DNA from: Eucommia ulmoides
Lineage: Eukaryota; Streptophyta; Magnoliopsida; Garryales; Eucommiaceae
NCBI GenBank assembly: GCA_016647705.1
Contig: CM028329.1
Coordinates: 58,979,231 to 59,043,230 of the forward strand
Length of the DNA: 64,000 nucleotides
Direction of reading: 5' to 3'
The number at the start of each line of letters is the position of its first letter. Position 1 is the first letter of the stretch. The notes below the pieces were generated by a model, which did not search any database, was not told the DNA's origin, and was given only the letters and a program-made list of their open reading frames with translations. Of this stretch, positions 44,897-57,846 are shown one piece after another. The position numbers were made by a program, and so were the translations under genes.

Positions 44897-47027
44897 TGTT
44901 GATCCAAATATTTTGATGAACAATTAAGTATTGAAGATTTAGTAGAACTAACAGTTTAATTGGGTGTTTCAGTTATTTAAGTTCTAGTGATAAAGATGCA
45001 TATTAAGTGGATGCTAAATGATGATGTCGAAGATGATAAAGAATTAAGAGTTTGAAGAAATTAGGAAAAATAACTCAGGTGAATTTCAACTCTTAATATC
45101 CCAATTAGGAACACACACGGCACAAAAAGTTTTTATTATGTGTGTTTTGATAGGATGAAAATATTTGCTTCTATGTGTGTTTGAAAAGAAATATTTATCA
45201 TTGACTAAAATAGAATATAAGAAGAATAGTGAAGCATATTTAGAAATGAAAATATTTAAAGGGGCGTAAACGTAAAAGAGAAAGAGTTAAAAATGAGTTC
45301 AGAAAAGAGATCCAGCAGATGTAAGTCGATTGATAGGTCGACTGGACCAAGCAACAGAAACAACTTGTATCTCTAAGTCGATAGGCAGGTCGACCGGTGA
45401 AGAGAAGCTGAACTCTCTGTATCTCTAAGTCGACAGGTAGGTCGACTGATGAAGGTAAACTAAACTCTCTAAATCTCCAAGTCGACAGGTAGGTCGATCG
45501 ATGAACGCAGCAGCGTTGGTTTGGCTACATCCTGAATTGGGTCGTCAACTGACCAGTGGACCGGACGCGTTGTTTGAGGATTCTGTTTATTCTGAGATTA
45601 TATCCAAAAGTAACTGTTTTGTTGAGATTTGAGAGAGATCTCGGGGATATTATTATATTTAAGATATACTTCACCTAATGTTTCAATCCTATTGATTTGG
45701 TTAACTAATTTTTAATATTTCTCAATTTGGTACATAAAATTAATTCGATTCTAATTAATTGAGGTTAAGAAATATTTGGGGGCTTAATTAAAAGTTTTAA
45801 AAGCTATTATTAAGTGTATTGAACGAAAATGAAGTCATAATGATATATGAGGTCTAAGAGAGCATTTAATTGTCATGACACATGGGAGTTAGTCATTAGA
45901 GAGCTGATTTATTTCTCATATATATAGATCTGCGAATTTCATAAATGAAAAATCAATATCGAGAGAGCATAAGAGTTAAGATCATTTGTGAGATGTTATA
46001 AAAGTTATCATTTTGTGATATTGTGTGAGCTATTCTGAGAGGTGATCTTGAAGATCAATTGCTGTCAATCTTTGCTGCTACCGGATTTGAAGTTACATTG
46101 TTTTATTTATTTATTCTGTGGATTTTAGGTGAGATCTTTTCAATTACTTTCTAATTGTGCATTACTTGTTTATTTTTAGAAATTTATATTTAGAAATTAT
46201 TTTTTGATTCTTTATTGAAGAAAATATTTTTATAAACAATTTCTTGAATCTGATTACGTACTAAATTATTTGCTACCTATATCTTGTTTAAAATCAGATT
46301 TTCAATCTCACATTTTTTCTATCACTAGACTTGTGATATTAATTGAATTATTATATATCTAGAGCGATAGAAGCTCCAAATGAGATTTTTTGCTCATCAA
46401 TTTGTATTGGTGAGTAGTGTGACGGGTTAAATAATGTTAGGGGTATTTAATTAGGGATAACCGATTTTCAGTCTCTTCTTGTAACGAGATTGAGGTAGTG
46501 ATTCTTCCTGGATAGAATTGTGTTTTTGAGTTAAATTTGTAACGGTTTAATCCTTACCGGATAAAAGGATATTTGGAGTGATTGGTGAGATTTTGATTCT
46601 TTGACTTTAGTGTTAAAAAGAATTAGGTTATTCTTTAACCTGTAAAAAATAGAGGTTCTTCCTTAGTCTAGGAAAAGGCTATTGTAAAGGTTGATTCTAA
46701 GCCTGTAAAAGAATCGGTGTGAGGGTTTGGTTTCTACCTTTAAAGGGATCTTGAGTATTAGTGAGTGCTAATCTTCATGGGGCTCGAAGAACTAAACTAA
46801 CTAAGAGTAGCTTAGTGAACCAAGATATATCTTGGTGTGCTGCAATATTTACTTTGTTTATTTTTATTGGTTGGTGTGCACTTAGTAGATTATTTAATTC
46901 CGTTGTGATATAAAGATAATAATTAATTTATGATTAAAATTAATTATTTGATTTGCTAAAGTTTTATTCTGATAAATTTTTAATTACCTAATTCACCCTT
47001 CCTCTTGGGTATTCCACTGGGACAACA
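44897..47027 (+). repeat. 5' LTR of the SIRE element with pol
   Basis: TGTTGATCC to GGGACAACA, 2131 bp. The palindrome cluster is at 45320-45575 (AAGTCGACAGGTAGGTCGACTG type). Confidence 0.93.
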
Positions 47028-47028
47028 A

Positions 47029-47041
47029 TTGGCATCAGAGC
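47029..47041 (+). other. Primer-binding site, tRNA-Met type
   Basis: TTGGCATCAGAGC lies two bases after the LTR end. Confidence 0.88.
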
Positions 47042-47077
47042 TGGTTTAGCTCAAAAGTTTTAGCTAACAAAGATCAT

Positions 47078-48420
47078 ATGGCACACATAGTAGGCACACT
47101 AGCAGATAGACAGTCTATGCACCGACCACCTTTGTTTGCAGGTGAAAGTTATTCATTTTAGAAAGATAAAATGATGGCCTTTCTTCAGGCTACAAATTAT
47201 GATGTGTGGCTTACAATCGAGGATGGTCCATTTATTTGAATGGAAAATGGAGTCGAGAAGAAGAAGGAACAACTCACTGTTTTTGATAAGTAGAAACTCT
47301 CCATTAACTCTCAAGCTATCAATATTTTCTTTTGCTCTTTAGATGCTAATGAATATTCTAGAGTTTCATGTTGCAAATCTGCAAAGAAAATGTGGGATAT
47401 TCTACAAGTCACCCACGAAGGGACAAGTCAAGTGAAGCAGTCAAAAATCAATGCCCTTATGAGAAAATTTGAGTTGTTCAGGATGGACGAGAATGAATCG
47501 ATTTATGAGATGTACACTCGCTTCAACAACATATGCAATAATATGAGTCAACTTGGAAAGCCATACTCCATAGAGGATAGAGTACTAAAGGTCCTAAGAC
47601 AAAATATGGGAGTCGAAGGTGACGGCAATCGAGGAAGCCAAGGATCTTGGAAAATATGATATTGATGATCTCATTAGAAATTTGATGACTCATGAATCGG
47701 TGATTAAAGGTTATGAGGATGATACCAGAAATTGCAAGAGAAAATCCTTGGCGCTAAAAGCTTAAAAAATTGAAGAAGATGATGATAGTGATAATGAAAG
47801 TCTTGATAGTGAGCAAGAGAAAAATGTAGCACTTCTCACAAATAACTTTAGAAGAATAACTTGGCACATATTCCGTAGAAGAAAAAACCTCAACATGTCT
47901 AAAATGGAATGTTACAACTGTCGTAAGACCGGTCATTTTCAAAACGATTGTCCCGAACCGAAAAAGGATAAAGAAAATAAAAAGAATAAGAAAGAAAAGA
48001 AGAAAGCAAAGAAGAGTAAGAAGAAATCCATGAAGGCTACTTGGGATGATACTGATTCAAGTAGCTCAAAAAATTCGGATAGTGAAGACATGTCCATACT
48101 TGCATTAATGGCCACTGGTGATGAGGTAACTGAATGTTCAAGTTCTTGTCCTTTAAATTTTGATGAATTATTTGATATTTATCAAAAAATTTCACATGAT
48201 TATAAAAATCAATGTTTTAAAATAAGTGTCCTTCAAAGTACAATTAACACATTAAACAAGTAAGTGGTTAATTGGGAATCTGAAAACAATGGATTAAAGT
48301 CTAAATTGATGGATTTGCAATCAATTGTTCTCAAATTCACTGGCGGTGAAAATAACATGAAAATGCTTTTGGGAAGTTCACGTGGAGTTTTTGATAAAGC
48401 CGGTATTGGATTTTAGAAAA
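47078..48420 (+). pseudogene. gag: SIRE gag, decayed
   Basis: The ATG gives MAHIVGTLADRQSMHRPPLF, then a UBN2 domain (KKMWDILQVTHEGTSQVKQS, FELFRMDENESIYEMYTRFN). Stops at 47159-47161, 47238-47240 and 47291-47293 and a shift near 47610 interrupt it. An intact CCHC knuckle CYNCRKTGHFQNDC lies at about 47911-47952, followed by a Lys-rich tract, an acidic/Ser tract and a coil (FDELFDIYQKISHDYK). The C-terminal part after 48263 matches the place of the module kept by the pol-less relatives. Confidence 0.9.
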
Positions 48421-49905
48421 ATCTTAAATAAAAATGTTTTCATAAATTCTTTTTCTAAAACCAATGATCTTGTTAAATTTTTTAAATGTAACATTATGGG
48501 GCATACTATTCGTAGATATTTTGCTAAAATATCTAACTGTAGACAAGTTTAGGTTCCAAAATAAACTAAAATTGTCCCGACTAACAAGATCTGACCCACT
48601 TAGGCTGGGTACCACTTAGGAACTATTTGAGGTGCTCCTTGCAGGTTATTCTAAAAGTATCAATAAGTAAGGACAAATGGTTCGTGGATAGTGGTTGGTC
48701 CCGACACATGACGGGAGATAAATGAAAATTTACATCTTTGACATCTAAAGATGGAGGTCATGTGATTTTTGGAGACAACACAAAGGGTAAAATTATCGGT
48801 ATAGGTAATATCGATAATGGTACTACTATTATTAAAAATGTGTTACTAGTTGATGGACTTAAACATAATTCTTAGTATTAATCAATTATGTGATAAGGGT
48901 TATAATGTTATATTTGATTATGATAGATGCATTATTAAGAATAGTCATGATAGTAGTATCTTGCTAGTTACATCACGTTTTGAGAATGTGTATACTTTCT
49001 CTTTCGATGATTTTAATTCTCAAAATTTATCTTGTTTGAATGCTTTATCTGAGAATAGTTGATTATGGCATAGAAGACTTGGACATGCTAGTATGGAGTT
49101 AATTTCTAACCTATTTAAGAAGAGTCTTGTATGTGGCCTGCCTGATTTGAAATTTGTGAAGGATAAAGTATGTGATGTATATCAATTAGGCAAGTAGGTT
49201 AGATCATCATTTAAGAAAAAGATGCACACGTCCGCATCTAGGTGTCTTGAATTATTGAATCTTGATTTATTTGGGCCTAACTCTGTTGCTAGTTTTGGTG
49301 GTAAGTTTTATGTATTTGTTATAGTTGATGATTATTCCAGACTTACCTGGGTATATTTTCTTGCTAAGAAAAGTGAGGTTGCTTCCGTTCTTGCTAAATT
49401 TTGTAAATATGTTCAAAATGAGAAGTAATGCTCTATTATTAACATTCGTAGTGACAGATGAAAAACATTTAAGAATGATGAAATGGTAAGTTATTGTGAT
49501 GAGCATGGTTATGCTCACAATTTTTCTGCACCAAGATCACCGCAACAAAATGGTGTAGTGGAAAGGAAGAACAAAACGCTTCAAGAGATGGCCAGAACAA
49601 TTCTCAATGAAAATCATTTACCAACCTATTTCTATACAGCTTGTCATATGGTAAATCGAGTATCAATTCTTAGAGGGTTTAACAAAACCCCATATGAAAT
49701 CTGGAATGGTAAGACTCCTAATAACTCCTATTTTAAAGTCTTTGGATGCAAGTGCTTTATTTTGAATGACAAGGATAATCTTGGTAAATTTGATGCTAAA
49801 TCTAATTATGGGATTTTCCTTGGATATGATACTAACAGTAAGGCTTATAGAGTTTATAATAAACGTACTTTAGTAGTAGAAGAAACAATGCATGTTATTT
49901 TTTAG
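48421..49905 (+). pseudogene. pol: SIRE second knuckle, protease and integrase, decayed
   Basis: After a broken second knuckle (FKCNIMGHTIRRYF), the protease start WFVDSGWSRHMTGD keeps DSG. The pre-integrase zinc motif HRRLGH is intact but its CxxC is lost (CDVYQLGK). The integrase core has LDLFGP, IVDDYSRLTWVYF and PQQNGVVERKNKTLQEMART, so the first Asp and the Glu are visible; the central SD site reads RSDR-stop-KTF near 49457. A TPYEIWNGKTPN block precedes a stop at 49903-49905. Confidence 0.9.
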
Positions 49906-50427
49906 GAAGCTGATCCATTCTTGCCGAGAAAGGTTTTGGATGATAATGATGCAGGTATTTTAAATAATCAAAACCAAGGTGATGTTGTACCTGAAAAGTC
50001 CCAACAAGAAGAGGAACCTAAGGAAAAATATTCGACTTTACCAAGAGCTATAAAGACAGTACCAGGACATTCGATTAAAGAAATCATTGGTAATTTCGAA
50101 AAAGGAGTAAGTAATCGTTCTTCTCATAGGGATATCATTAATCTTGCTTTCTTATCTCAAATTGAGCCTAAAAATATAAATGAGGCGTTAATTGATGAAT
50201 CTTGAATTTTTGCAATGCAAGATGAATTAGTTCAATTTGAGCGGAACAAAGTGTGGTGTCTTATTCTAAGATTGGATTTCCATCCAGTTATTGGTACTAA
50301 ATGGGTTTTCATAAATAAAAAGGATGAAACTGGTAGGGTAAAAAGAAACAATGCAAGATTAGTGGCACAAACCTATAATCAAGAGGAAGAAATTGATTAT
50401 GATGAAACTTGTGCTCCTATTGCTAGG
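49906..50427 (+). pseudogene. pol: SIRE hinge and RT N-terminus, cut by an insertion
   Basis: An acidic hinge leads to INEALIDES-stop, then MQDELVQFERNKVWCLILR and IGTKWVFINKKDETG, the start of copia RT. The frame runs DYDETCAPIAR and ends at the inserted LTR. The catalytic DD box is not in the window. Confidence 0.9.
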
Positions 50428-51857
50428 TAATAGGTGTAAATTACCTATATATTTCCAAATCGATTTTTTTAAAACAGGTGTATGGGTAAAAATGTATGAA
50501 ATCGGAGCGCAAATAATCAATTCGGAACAAAAACGGTTGGAGAACAATGGAAAAACAAGCAAGGAGGCAATATTCTGAAAGAAACCCATTGTCGCAGTGT
50601 CCAGACCACCACCACTGCGGTGAAAATATAAAGAAAGGCTATTGATGTTTCAAACTCATCGCCTAGGCAGTGAAACTGCAGAATGTCCCTGAAATCCACC
50701 GCCACGCTGAACATTAAACCCTATTTAAACCCTTCCTCTCCTCCTCTCTTCTGGTGGAATCACCCCCCAACCTCTTAGGCTATATTTTAGGGTGAGTTTG
50801 AGAGATTTTTGAGGGAGCGCTCTCAAACCGAGGTGGAAGATAAAGAGTGAAGAGGTCATTCGACGGTTCTAGTGTCAATTCTTTGGATATAGGCTAAGTT
50901 GCTCGTTTCTTCTATTTGTTTTCTTCATTTTAGTAGTTGTTGAGCATGCTTACGCTACTTTACATTGTATACATGGTTATGGACATTGGCTAAACATAGG
51001 TTGTTTAGGAATTATTAATATAATTTTTGAATACATTGTTTAATTGAGTTTATGTTTTGTTTGCGGATGTTCTTCGTTATTTTGATTGTGTGTGCCGTAT
51101 TGTTTGTTTATCATGTTATGAGAATGATGTTAGGAGAATACAGGGTTTGACAAATCCGGGAATCGGACTAGAATAAACGAACGCCACGATCCAATAACCC
51201 GGAAGGGAATTGGATTGTGGACAATCTATGACGTTGGGGTAAGACTCACGTGACCTAGGGTCATTACGACATTGAGGAGGACTTCTTCGTCTTATCTTAC
51301 ACTCGGGAGAGATGACGGGAGAATTTTAGAACTGAGATTGTTGATAGGCTAAAGACAACGTGACGATCCAATAACCCGGGAGAGAGTTGGATTGTGTGCA
51401 ATCGATGATATTGGGGCAAGACTCACACGGCCTATGGTCGTTAAGATGTTGAGGGGGACTTCTTCGTTGACACGAAATCGCGTATTCCCCCATCTTATAC
51501 TTGGGAGAGGTGGCGGAGGAGTTTACGAACTAAGATTGTCGGATAAGTCGAACGCCGTTAATATAAACTAAAACAAGATCGAACACATTTTCGTAAATGA
51601 AACTAATCCCTAGACAATCTATTCTCTCAAAACTATCTCAGTGTAGTATTAGTATAGTTAAATTAGTATATTAGTATTAGTATTAAATTATATTCCATTT
51701 TTATCGCCTAGATAAAGTTAGGTTATAATAATCGCGGTACTCGATAATAATCTCAACCAATCCCTGTGGATACGATACCTGACTGAAAGGTCCATTATAT
51801 TAAAACTTGATCCGTACGCTTGCGGTGAAAGTGAAAATGCTTAAATTGTGGCCATCA
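50428..51857 (+). repeat. 5' LTR of the short Ty3 element
   Basis: It starts TAATAGGTGTAAATT (TG decayed to TA) and ends GGCCATCA just before the primer site. Palindrome-like CACCACTGCGGTG and CATCGCCTAGGCAGTG lie at 50605-50680. A block of about 178 bp is present twice (CGATCCAATAACCC at 51186 and 51364). Confidence 0.88.
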
Positions 51858-51859
51858 AG

Positions 51860-51882
51860 TTTTTGGCACCGTTGCCAAGGAT
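51860..51882 (+). other. Primer-binding site, tRNA-Asp type
   Basis: TTTTGGCACCGTTGCCAAGG matches the TGGCGCCGTTGCCGGGGA site of plant Athila/Tat-type Ty3 elements with a few transitions. Confidence 0.82.
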
Positions 51883-52904
51883 TGTCTTGTTGATTGTTAT
51901 CGATATTGTGAGTAAATAACTTGATTTTAATTTAGGCATTTTTTAGTATATTTAATTTTTATTGGAAGTTTTGTTTTTGTTTTCCTACAGGGTGCTTCAA
52001 GATGTTAGATCGACAGGTACTTTTGCGTTTCTTTTATTGAAACATCTTTCTAGTCTTGAGAGCATGTGTCCGGTCGAGGACATTAAACCACGCACTTCTT
52101 GGGAGGCAACCCAAGGAAAAAAAATAAATTAGATCCATCTTCATCGACTTAAAATGGAGGAGAGATCCTCTTGCCTCCCAGGTATGTGTTTTAAACCCTC
52201 GTCTTCATTATTCATGCTATATTCTGTCTATTGGAATCGCTGATGGGTTGTTTTGGGCAATGCCTATGTTAAGTTGGTGGTGATGTGTAGTATGTTTTAG
52301 TATGTGTTTATGTTATTAGTTAAGTTTCACTGTTCCTTTTTTTTCGTGTGCATGATTGTTTAGGATTAGTTTATTTAGTTTAACTGTTGTTTTGTGCTGA
52401 GTTTTGACGTCATCTGGGCCTTTACCCAATGATGAGTCTGTCCCCTGATTGTTTATTGAGGTCGAGCGTAAAGCTCATTCATGTGTGTTCTATGTGCTTA
52501 ATGTATCGTTGTAGTAAAATTTATTGTAGATCCTAAATGCACGAGCACGTAAACTCAATATAGCACTATCTAATTGATTTGAAACCGATTATCCTTCACT
52601 CAATTTCATGACAATAGAGATTCTAGAACTTGATTTGGGGGAAATTCGAGGCGAAATCCTATGCGAGGTTGTTTAGGAGATATAATTTAGGCATTCATTT
52701 GATTGTTTTAGCCTTTTGAAGCCTACCATGCAATATCATTATCCCTCATTACCCTTCCAAAGCCTAATAATCTTTTCAATTCTGAACACGTATCAAATAC
52801 CCTAGCTGATTGAACTTTTTCCAAACTTTTATCGCTTGACCAAATGTACAATGTGAGTCAATCAAGTTAGCATTTCGCTACTTGATGTGATCGGTTGGGT
52901 TTAA
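51883..52904 (+). other. Interior of the short Ty3 element, left part
   Basis: A splice-acceptor-like TTTTCCTACAG lies just before the remnant gag start (51999). Beyond about 52045 the sequence is non-coding. CTTGGGAGGCAACCCAAGG (52098-52116), CCCAATGATGAGTCTG and GGGGGAAATTCGAGGCGAAA recur on the opposite strand at 53690-54300 in the inverted copy. Confidence 0.7.
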
Positions 52905-54582
52905 TAATCCCAAACTCGGAATTTTGCTAGTCCCCGAGCAAAACACCCACGCATAAATTGAAAATATAACAACTAAAAGCTAAAAATGAAAAACACAAAA
53001 AACAAATATGTGCAAGTTTTAAGTATCATCTACCGGCCAAATGAAATATCCCTCATCGGCCCCTAATCCTATCGAGTTCAGGCATAAAAACACACCATGT
53101 AATATTCCAAAAGATCATCAGGCCTTGGTTCGGTTTAGGACAAATGGCAAAGGGTAAATTTGAAAGAAAAAATGGGTTAACATCATTAACTTGACGTTAC
53201 CCAAGGCACATCGCTTGGCACTCTCACACTCGAAACCCCATAGATAATTTTGAAACAACCTTGAACATATATTAAAAACGACGTACTCACTTGTAAAAAA
53301 AAATGGAAATAAAAATCGTATTTACATTCGATTTTTTTTTTCTTTTCTATTTTTTTTTTCTTTTCTTTTCAACGAACACACCCCCAAACTTATTCGATTG
53401 TTACAATTTAAGGGGTATGTGAATGAATAAAAATGACAAGTGAGTACTCAAAAACCGAACCAATCAAAAGTTTGCCCTATACCCAAACGCTCACATCAAG
53501 TAGTATTTGCAATCTACTAGCTTGATTCTCTCAGATTGTGCCTTCAGTTTAGCGATGTAGGTTTGGAAAGAAGTTTTATCAGTCACGTGGTATTGGTTAA
53601 GTGTTCAAAATTGAAACCGTTTGAAGGCTTCGATAAGGTAATGAGAGATAATGATTTAACAATGTTAGCTTAAAAAGGCTCAAATGAGAAAATGAATGCC
53701 TAAATCATGTCTTCCGAACTACCTCACCTAGAATTTCGCCTCGAATTTCCCCCAAATCAAGTTCTAGAAACCCTAATGTCATGAATTTAGGTGACAAATA
53801 ATCGTTTTCAAATCAATTAGATAATTTTATATTGAGTTAACATACTCGTGCAAATAGGATCTATAATAACTATTACTAAAACATAACGTTGAGCACACAG
53901 AACATATATGCATGAGTTTTACGCTCGACCTCAATAAACAACTAGGGGACAGACTCATCATCGGGTAATGGCCCAGATGACGTCAAAACTCAGCATATAA
54001 CACAACAACTATCCTAAACAGACATGCACACGTAGAACCAATAAAACATACTAACTAAAACATATACTAAAAACATACTATACATCACATCCGACTCAAA
54101 CAGGAAATGCCCATAATAACCTAGTCAGCGATTCCAATGACATGATAAAGCATTATAATGAAGATTAGGGTTTAGAACACATACCTAGGAGGCGAGAGTC
54201 TCTGTCCTCTGAATCAAATCGGTTGCGACAGATTTAACTTATTTTTCCTTGGGTTGCCTCCCAAGAAGCGCTTGGTTTATGGTCGTTAGCCCGACATGCC
54301 GAAGTGCTCGTCAAAGAGTGACTTCCACCCATAGTAAGTGTCCTACAACACCACATACGGGTCTTGATTATCAACACCCTAAAGCTTGGTGAGATTTGGA
54401 ATTCGGCTCAGGCTTGCAACGGCATATCTCACCAGCTCATGTACTTGGTAGGCATGAAAGAACGTTGCTAGCGGTGGAGAGGAACAAGTGAACCACATCG
54501 GATCCTCATAAATTTAATCGTCTTGGATCGATGGTGGCATCACTAATTGGATCTCTAATGGTGACGAATCATAATCGTCGAT
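52905..54582 (-). other. Non-coding 3' interior of the inverted copy
   Basis: Matches to the plus copy are seen on the opposite strand: 53640-53790 with 52600-52760, 53885-53995 with 52400-52510, and 52915-53460 with 57060-57846. A T-run region (53330-53370) and an A-run region occur. No ORF of interest. Confidence 0.65.
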
Positions 54583-55223
54583 CTAGGCTTGAGTTCCCGG
54601 CTCATTCCAATATGCATAGTTGAACTCTCCCAAGCTCCTTCCGCTCATTTTTGGCTCCTCACGCTGGCTTTCACTAAATGTGGCTTGTGAATCTCCGGGT
54701 GCCACCGCGTCTAACTCGACCTCAATCAAGTAGATTAGCTGACCGATCTGCGTTTGAAGAGACATTACGGTCACATCAATTTCAGTACAAATTGTCTCAA
54801 TGTTGTCGAGACGATCCTCGTGCTCATTTAGCTGGTCATTCGTCTCCCTCCAAAACGTCTGAGTTTTTCCAATAAAATCAGCGAGTATTCCTCCAGGTCG
54901 GGGGAAAACTCAACGTATTGGTCTGGGGTGTCAATCCCTGGCGCCGTAGAATTGCAACTCTGATAATCAAAGGCCGTCATGTCTTCTAACATCCAATGGG
55001 TTTCGTTCCCAGTTAGTTGGTTGAAAGAGGTGGTACCGTTTTCTTTTTCAACCCATATTCTGGTTACGGCTTGTAATCCGTCGAGGAAGTTCAATAATTG
55101 ACACTCCCTCGGGAATCCATGATTTGGAAATCGGAGTAGCAAATCCTTGTAACGATTCCAAGCACAATAATATAGCTCGGAATCCTGTTGAAAGAAACGC
55201 AAGAGCACCTGTTGATCTAGCAT
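54583..55223 (-). pseudogene. gag: Ty3 gag-like fragment of the inverted copy
   Basis: From MLDQQVLLRFFQQD (start at 55223; the upstream in-frame ATG lies before the acceptor-like site) the frame gives YYCAWNRYKDLLLRFPNHGF and LLNFLDGLQ, the C-terminal part of a Retrotrans_gag domain. It runs to a stop at 54828. A shifted frame continues VMSLQTQIGQLIYLIEVELD and ends at 54583. Nothing of pol is present. Confidence 0.75.
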
Positions 55224-55342
55224 CTTCAAGCACCCTGCAGAAAAAGAAAAAGAAAAACTACTAAACGAAAAAGTTATAAACAAAATAAATGCCTAAAGTA
55301 AAATTCGGTCATTTACTCACAATATCAATAATAACCAAAAAG

Positions 55343-55365
55343 CCAATCCCCGGCAATGGTGCCAA
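55343..55365 (-). other. Primer-binding site of the inverted copy
   Basis: On the minus strand it reads TTGGCACCATTGCCGGGGAT, tRNA-Asp type, five bases after the LTR end. Confidence 0.85.
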
Positions 55366-55370
55366 AAACT

Positions 55371-57035
55371 TGGTAGTGCATAAATATGCTGCTACTTTCA
55401 CTCGCAAGTATACGAGGTCAAGTTTTAGTATAGATCGGGAGAGTGAGGGTTATCATGTCCACAGGGATTGGTTTTTATTATTATTGAGTATTGCGTCTAT
55501 CATGAGCTAATTTTATCTAGGCAAAGATAAATTGAATAAAATTAATTATACTAATGCTAAGTTAATTAATCTAATTAAATTAACTATACTAATATTACTA
55601 TGAGATGTTTAGGGAAAGTATTGCCTAGGGATTAACTTTTGTTTACAAAAATGTGTTTGGTCTCGTTTTAGTTTACGTTAACGGTGTTCGACTTATCCGA
55701 CAATCTCAGTTCATAAACTCCATCGCCACCTCTCTCGAGTATAAGATGAGGGATATAACGCGATTTCTTGTCAACGAAAAAGTCCTCCTCAATGTCTTAA
55801 TGACCCTAGGTCGCGTGAGTCTCGCCCCAACGTCATTAATTGCACAAAATCCAACTCCGACTGGGTCATTGGATCATCGTGTCGTGTTTACCCTATCGAC
55901 AATCTCAGTTCTAAAACTCTGTTATCACCTCTCCTGAGTGTAAGACGAGGGAATACATGACTTCAAGTCAACGAAGAAGTCTTCCTCAACGTCTTAACAA
56001 CCCTAGGTCACGTGAGTCTTGCCCCAACGTCATCGATTGTCCACAATCCAAATCCCGACCGGGTTATTCGATCGTGGCGTCTGTTTACCCTAACCCAAAT
56101 CAGGGGTTTATCAAACCCCGTATTCTCCATATATTATTCTAAGCATAATAAACAAACAATACGGTAAACACAATCAAAATAACGAAGAACAACCGCTAAC
56201 CAAACACAAACTCAACAAAACAACATTTTCATAAATACATTAATCCCTAGACAAAAACCCATTTAGCTCATGGCCATAGCTGGTTATACAATGAAAACTA
56301 AGCTAAACATACACAAACAAGTTAAGAAATAAAATAAAGAACAAGAGAAGCTTAGCCTAGTCCGAAGATTTATCGCTAAAAACGTTCCAAGATCGCTCCT
56401 CCTTCATTTCAACGTGACCTTCTCCTTAGGATTTGAATGAGTACTCCCAAAACCTCTCAATCTAACCTCCTAAAGTCTATGGAGCTCTCTTGGCAGAATG
56501 GAGAGGAGAGGATGAGAAAATAGGGATAAAAATATCCTAAAATATCTAAACTAATATCTAAACTGGCGCAGAAGTGACGGCCACGGCAATGAGATCATGG
56601 CCGCGGCGGTGAGAATGCAGAGAAAATGTTACCCATCCTGTATTTTTACCGCCGCGGCGGTGGTGACACCTTTTGGTATTTTGGTTGTAACTTTTTTTGT
56701 TCGAACTCCAAGTGTGGTAATTCAAGAACCTGTGGAAAGCTAAGAAAAATTTATATAACTTCCATGTTTTTAGTTGTTCCAAAATCAAATTGCATCGTAG
56801 TCAACAATAGCTTTACAGTTACAGCACCTGTATCGGTTTTGCACATTTCCATCTTTTTCCCAGTGTTCTTGATCCAATTTGATCGTTTTTAATCTGTTTA
56901 CATACCTTTTCACCTCAAACACCTAATTTAGACAAAAACACATAAAAACATATTAAAATCTATTAAAACATAATAAACATACTAAAAAACTAGCAATTTT
57001 CGATTTGAAAATAGATAGGTAATTTACACCTATTA
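55371..57035 (-). repeat. LTR of the inverted copy
   Basis: In minus orientation it starts TAATAGGTGTAAATTACC and ends GCACTACCA, 1665 bp. It has two copies of the internal block (offset about 198 bp) and CCGCGGCGG palindromes at 56600-56660. Confidence 0.88.
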
Positions 57036-57846
57036 AGGGCGAACTTCTAAATTGATTTGGTATTTGAGTACTGGCTTTTCGTTTGTCGTTTATATTTTTG
57101 CACACTCCTAAAATTTTAGAAATTCGAATGAATTTGGGGGTGTGTTACTTAATCCTTTTTGCACACTTCTAAAATTTAAATATTCGAATGAGTTTGGGGG
57201 TGTATTATGTGAAAAAAACAATTACGTTTCTTTTTGACATGACAAGTGAGTACGATGTTCTTAAACGTATGTTCAGGGTTGTTTCTAATTACACTATAGG
57301 ATTTTGAGTGAGAGAGTGTCAAGCGATGTGCCTCGGGTAACGTTAAGTTAACGACGTCAACCTATTTTCTATTCAAATTTACCCTTGGCAATTATTCCAA
57401 AACCGATCCAAGCCCTATTGATATTTTTGAACCTCCGAGCCTATATTAGTGGAGAATAGATCCCTAGTCAGGCATATGGATTTCCAATACCTTGAAGGTT
57501 TTAGTCATGAACTATATTGAGGGATAATCCCATCTAATCAACAGATAATTGTATATTTGAGTTTAATCACAGACACACTTAAACAAAATCTAGAATGGCG
57601 CTTACTATTTTTGAACGTTGAAATTCTTGAATACCACATGGTGTAATTTATACTCGAACTTGATAGGATTGGGAGCCGATGAGGGAAAATTGTTCGGCCG
57701 GTAGATGATAATCAAAACTTTCACATTTTTTTTGTTTTTAGTGTTTTTTGTTTTTAGTTTTCAATTTCATAATTAGTTTTTATATTTTCTCATATTGTGT
57801 GGGTGTTTTACTCGAGGATTAGTAAAATTTTGAGTTTGAGGGTATT
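57036..57846 (+). other. Interior of the short Ty3 element, right part
   Basis: Non-coding. It contains a duplicated TTTGCACACT(C/T)CTAAAATTT..GAATGA(A/G)TTTGGGGGTGT unit (57098-57212). It ends with AGTTTGAGGGTATT directly before the 3' LTR. Its reverse complement appears in the inverted copy at 52915-53460. Confidence 0.7.

Larger units (their letters stand above)
44897..50427 (+). mobile_element. SIRE-like copia element, left part
   Basis: 5' LTR (44897-47027), primer site, gag, protease, integrase and the start of RT are present. RT breaks at 50427, where a Ty3 element is inserted. The remainder, including the 3' LTR, must lie beyond 64000 if it survives. This copy shows that the TGTTGATCC LTR family is an autonomous SIRE-type copia lineage. 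Confidence 0.92.
52905..57035 (-). mobile_element. Inverted copy of the same Ty3 family, 3' LTR missing
   Basis: In minus orientation this is LTR (57035-55371), primer site (55365-55343), gag-like ORF and non-coding interior to about 52905. At 52905 the sequence stops where the 3' LTR should start, and the host interior resumes without the AGGGC that follows the element at 57036. The homologous text CTACTTGATGTGA..GGGTATAGGGC on the other copy shows what was lost. A deletion of 3' LTR plus duplication is the simplest reading. Confidence 0.78.
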
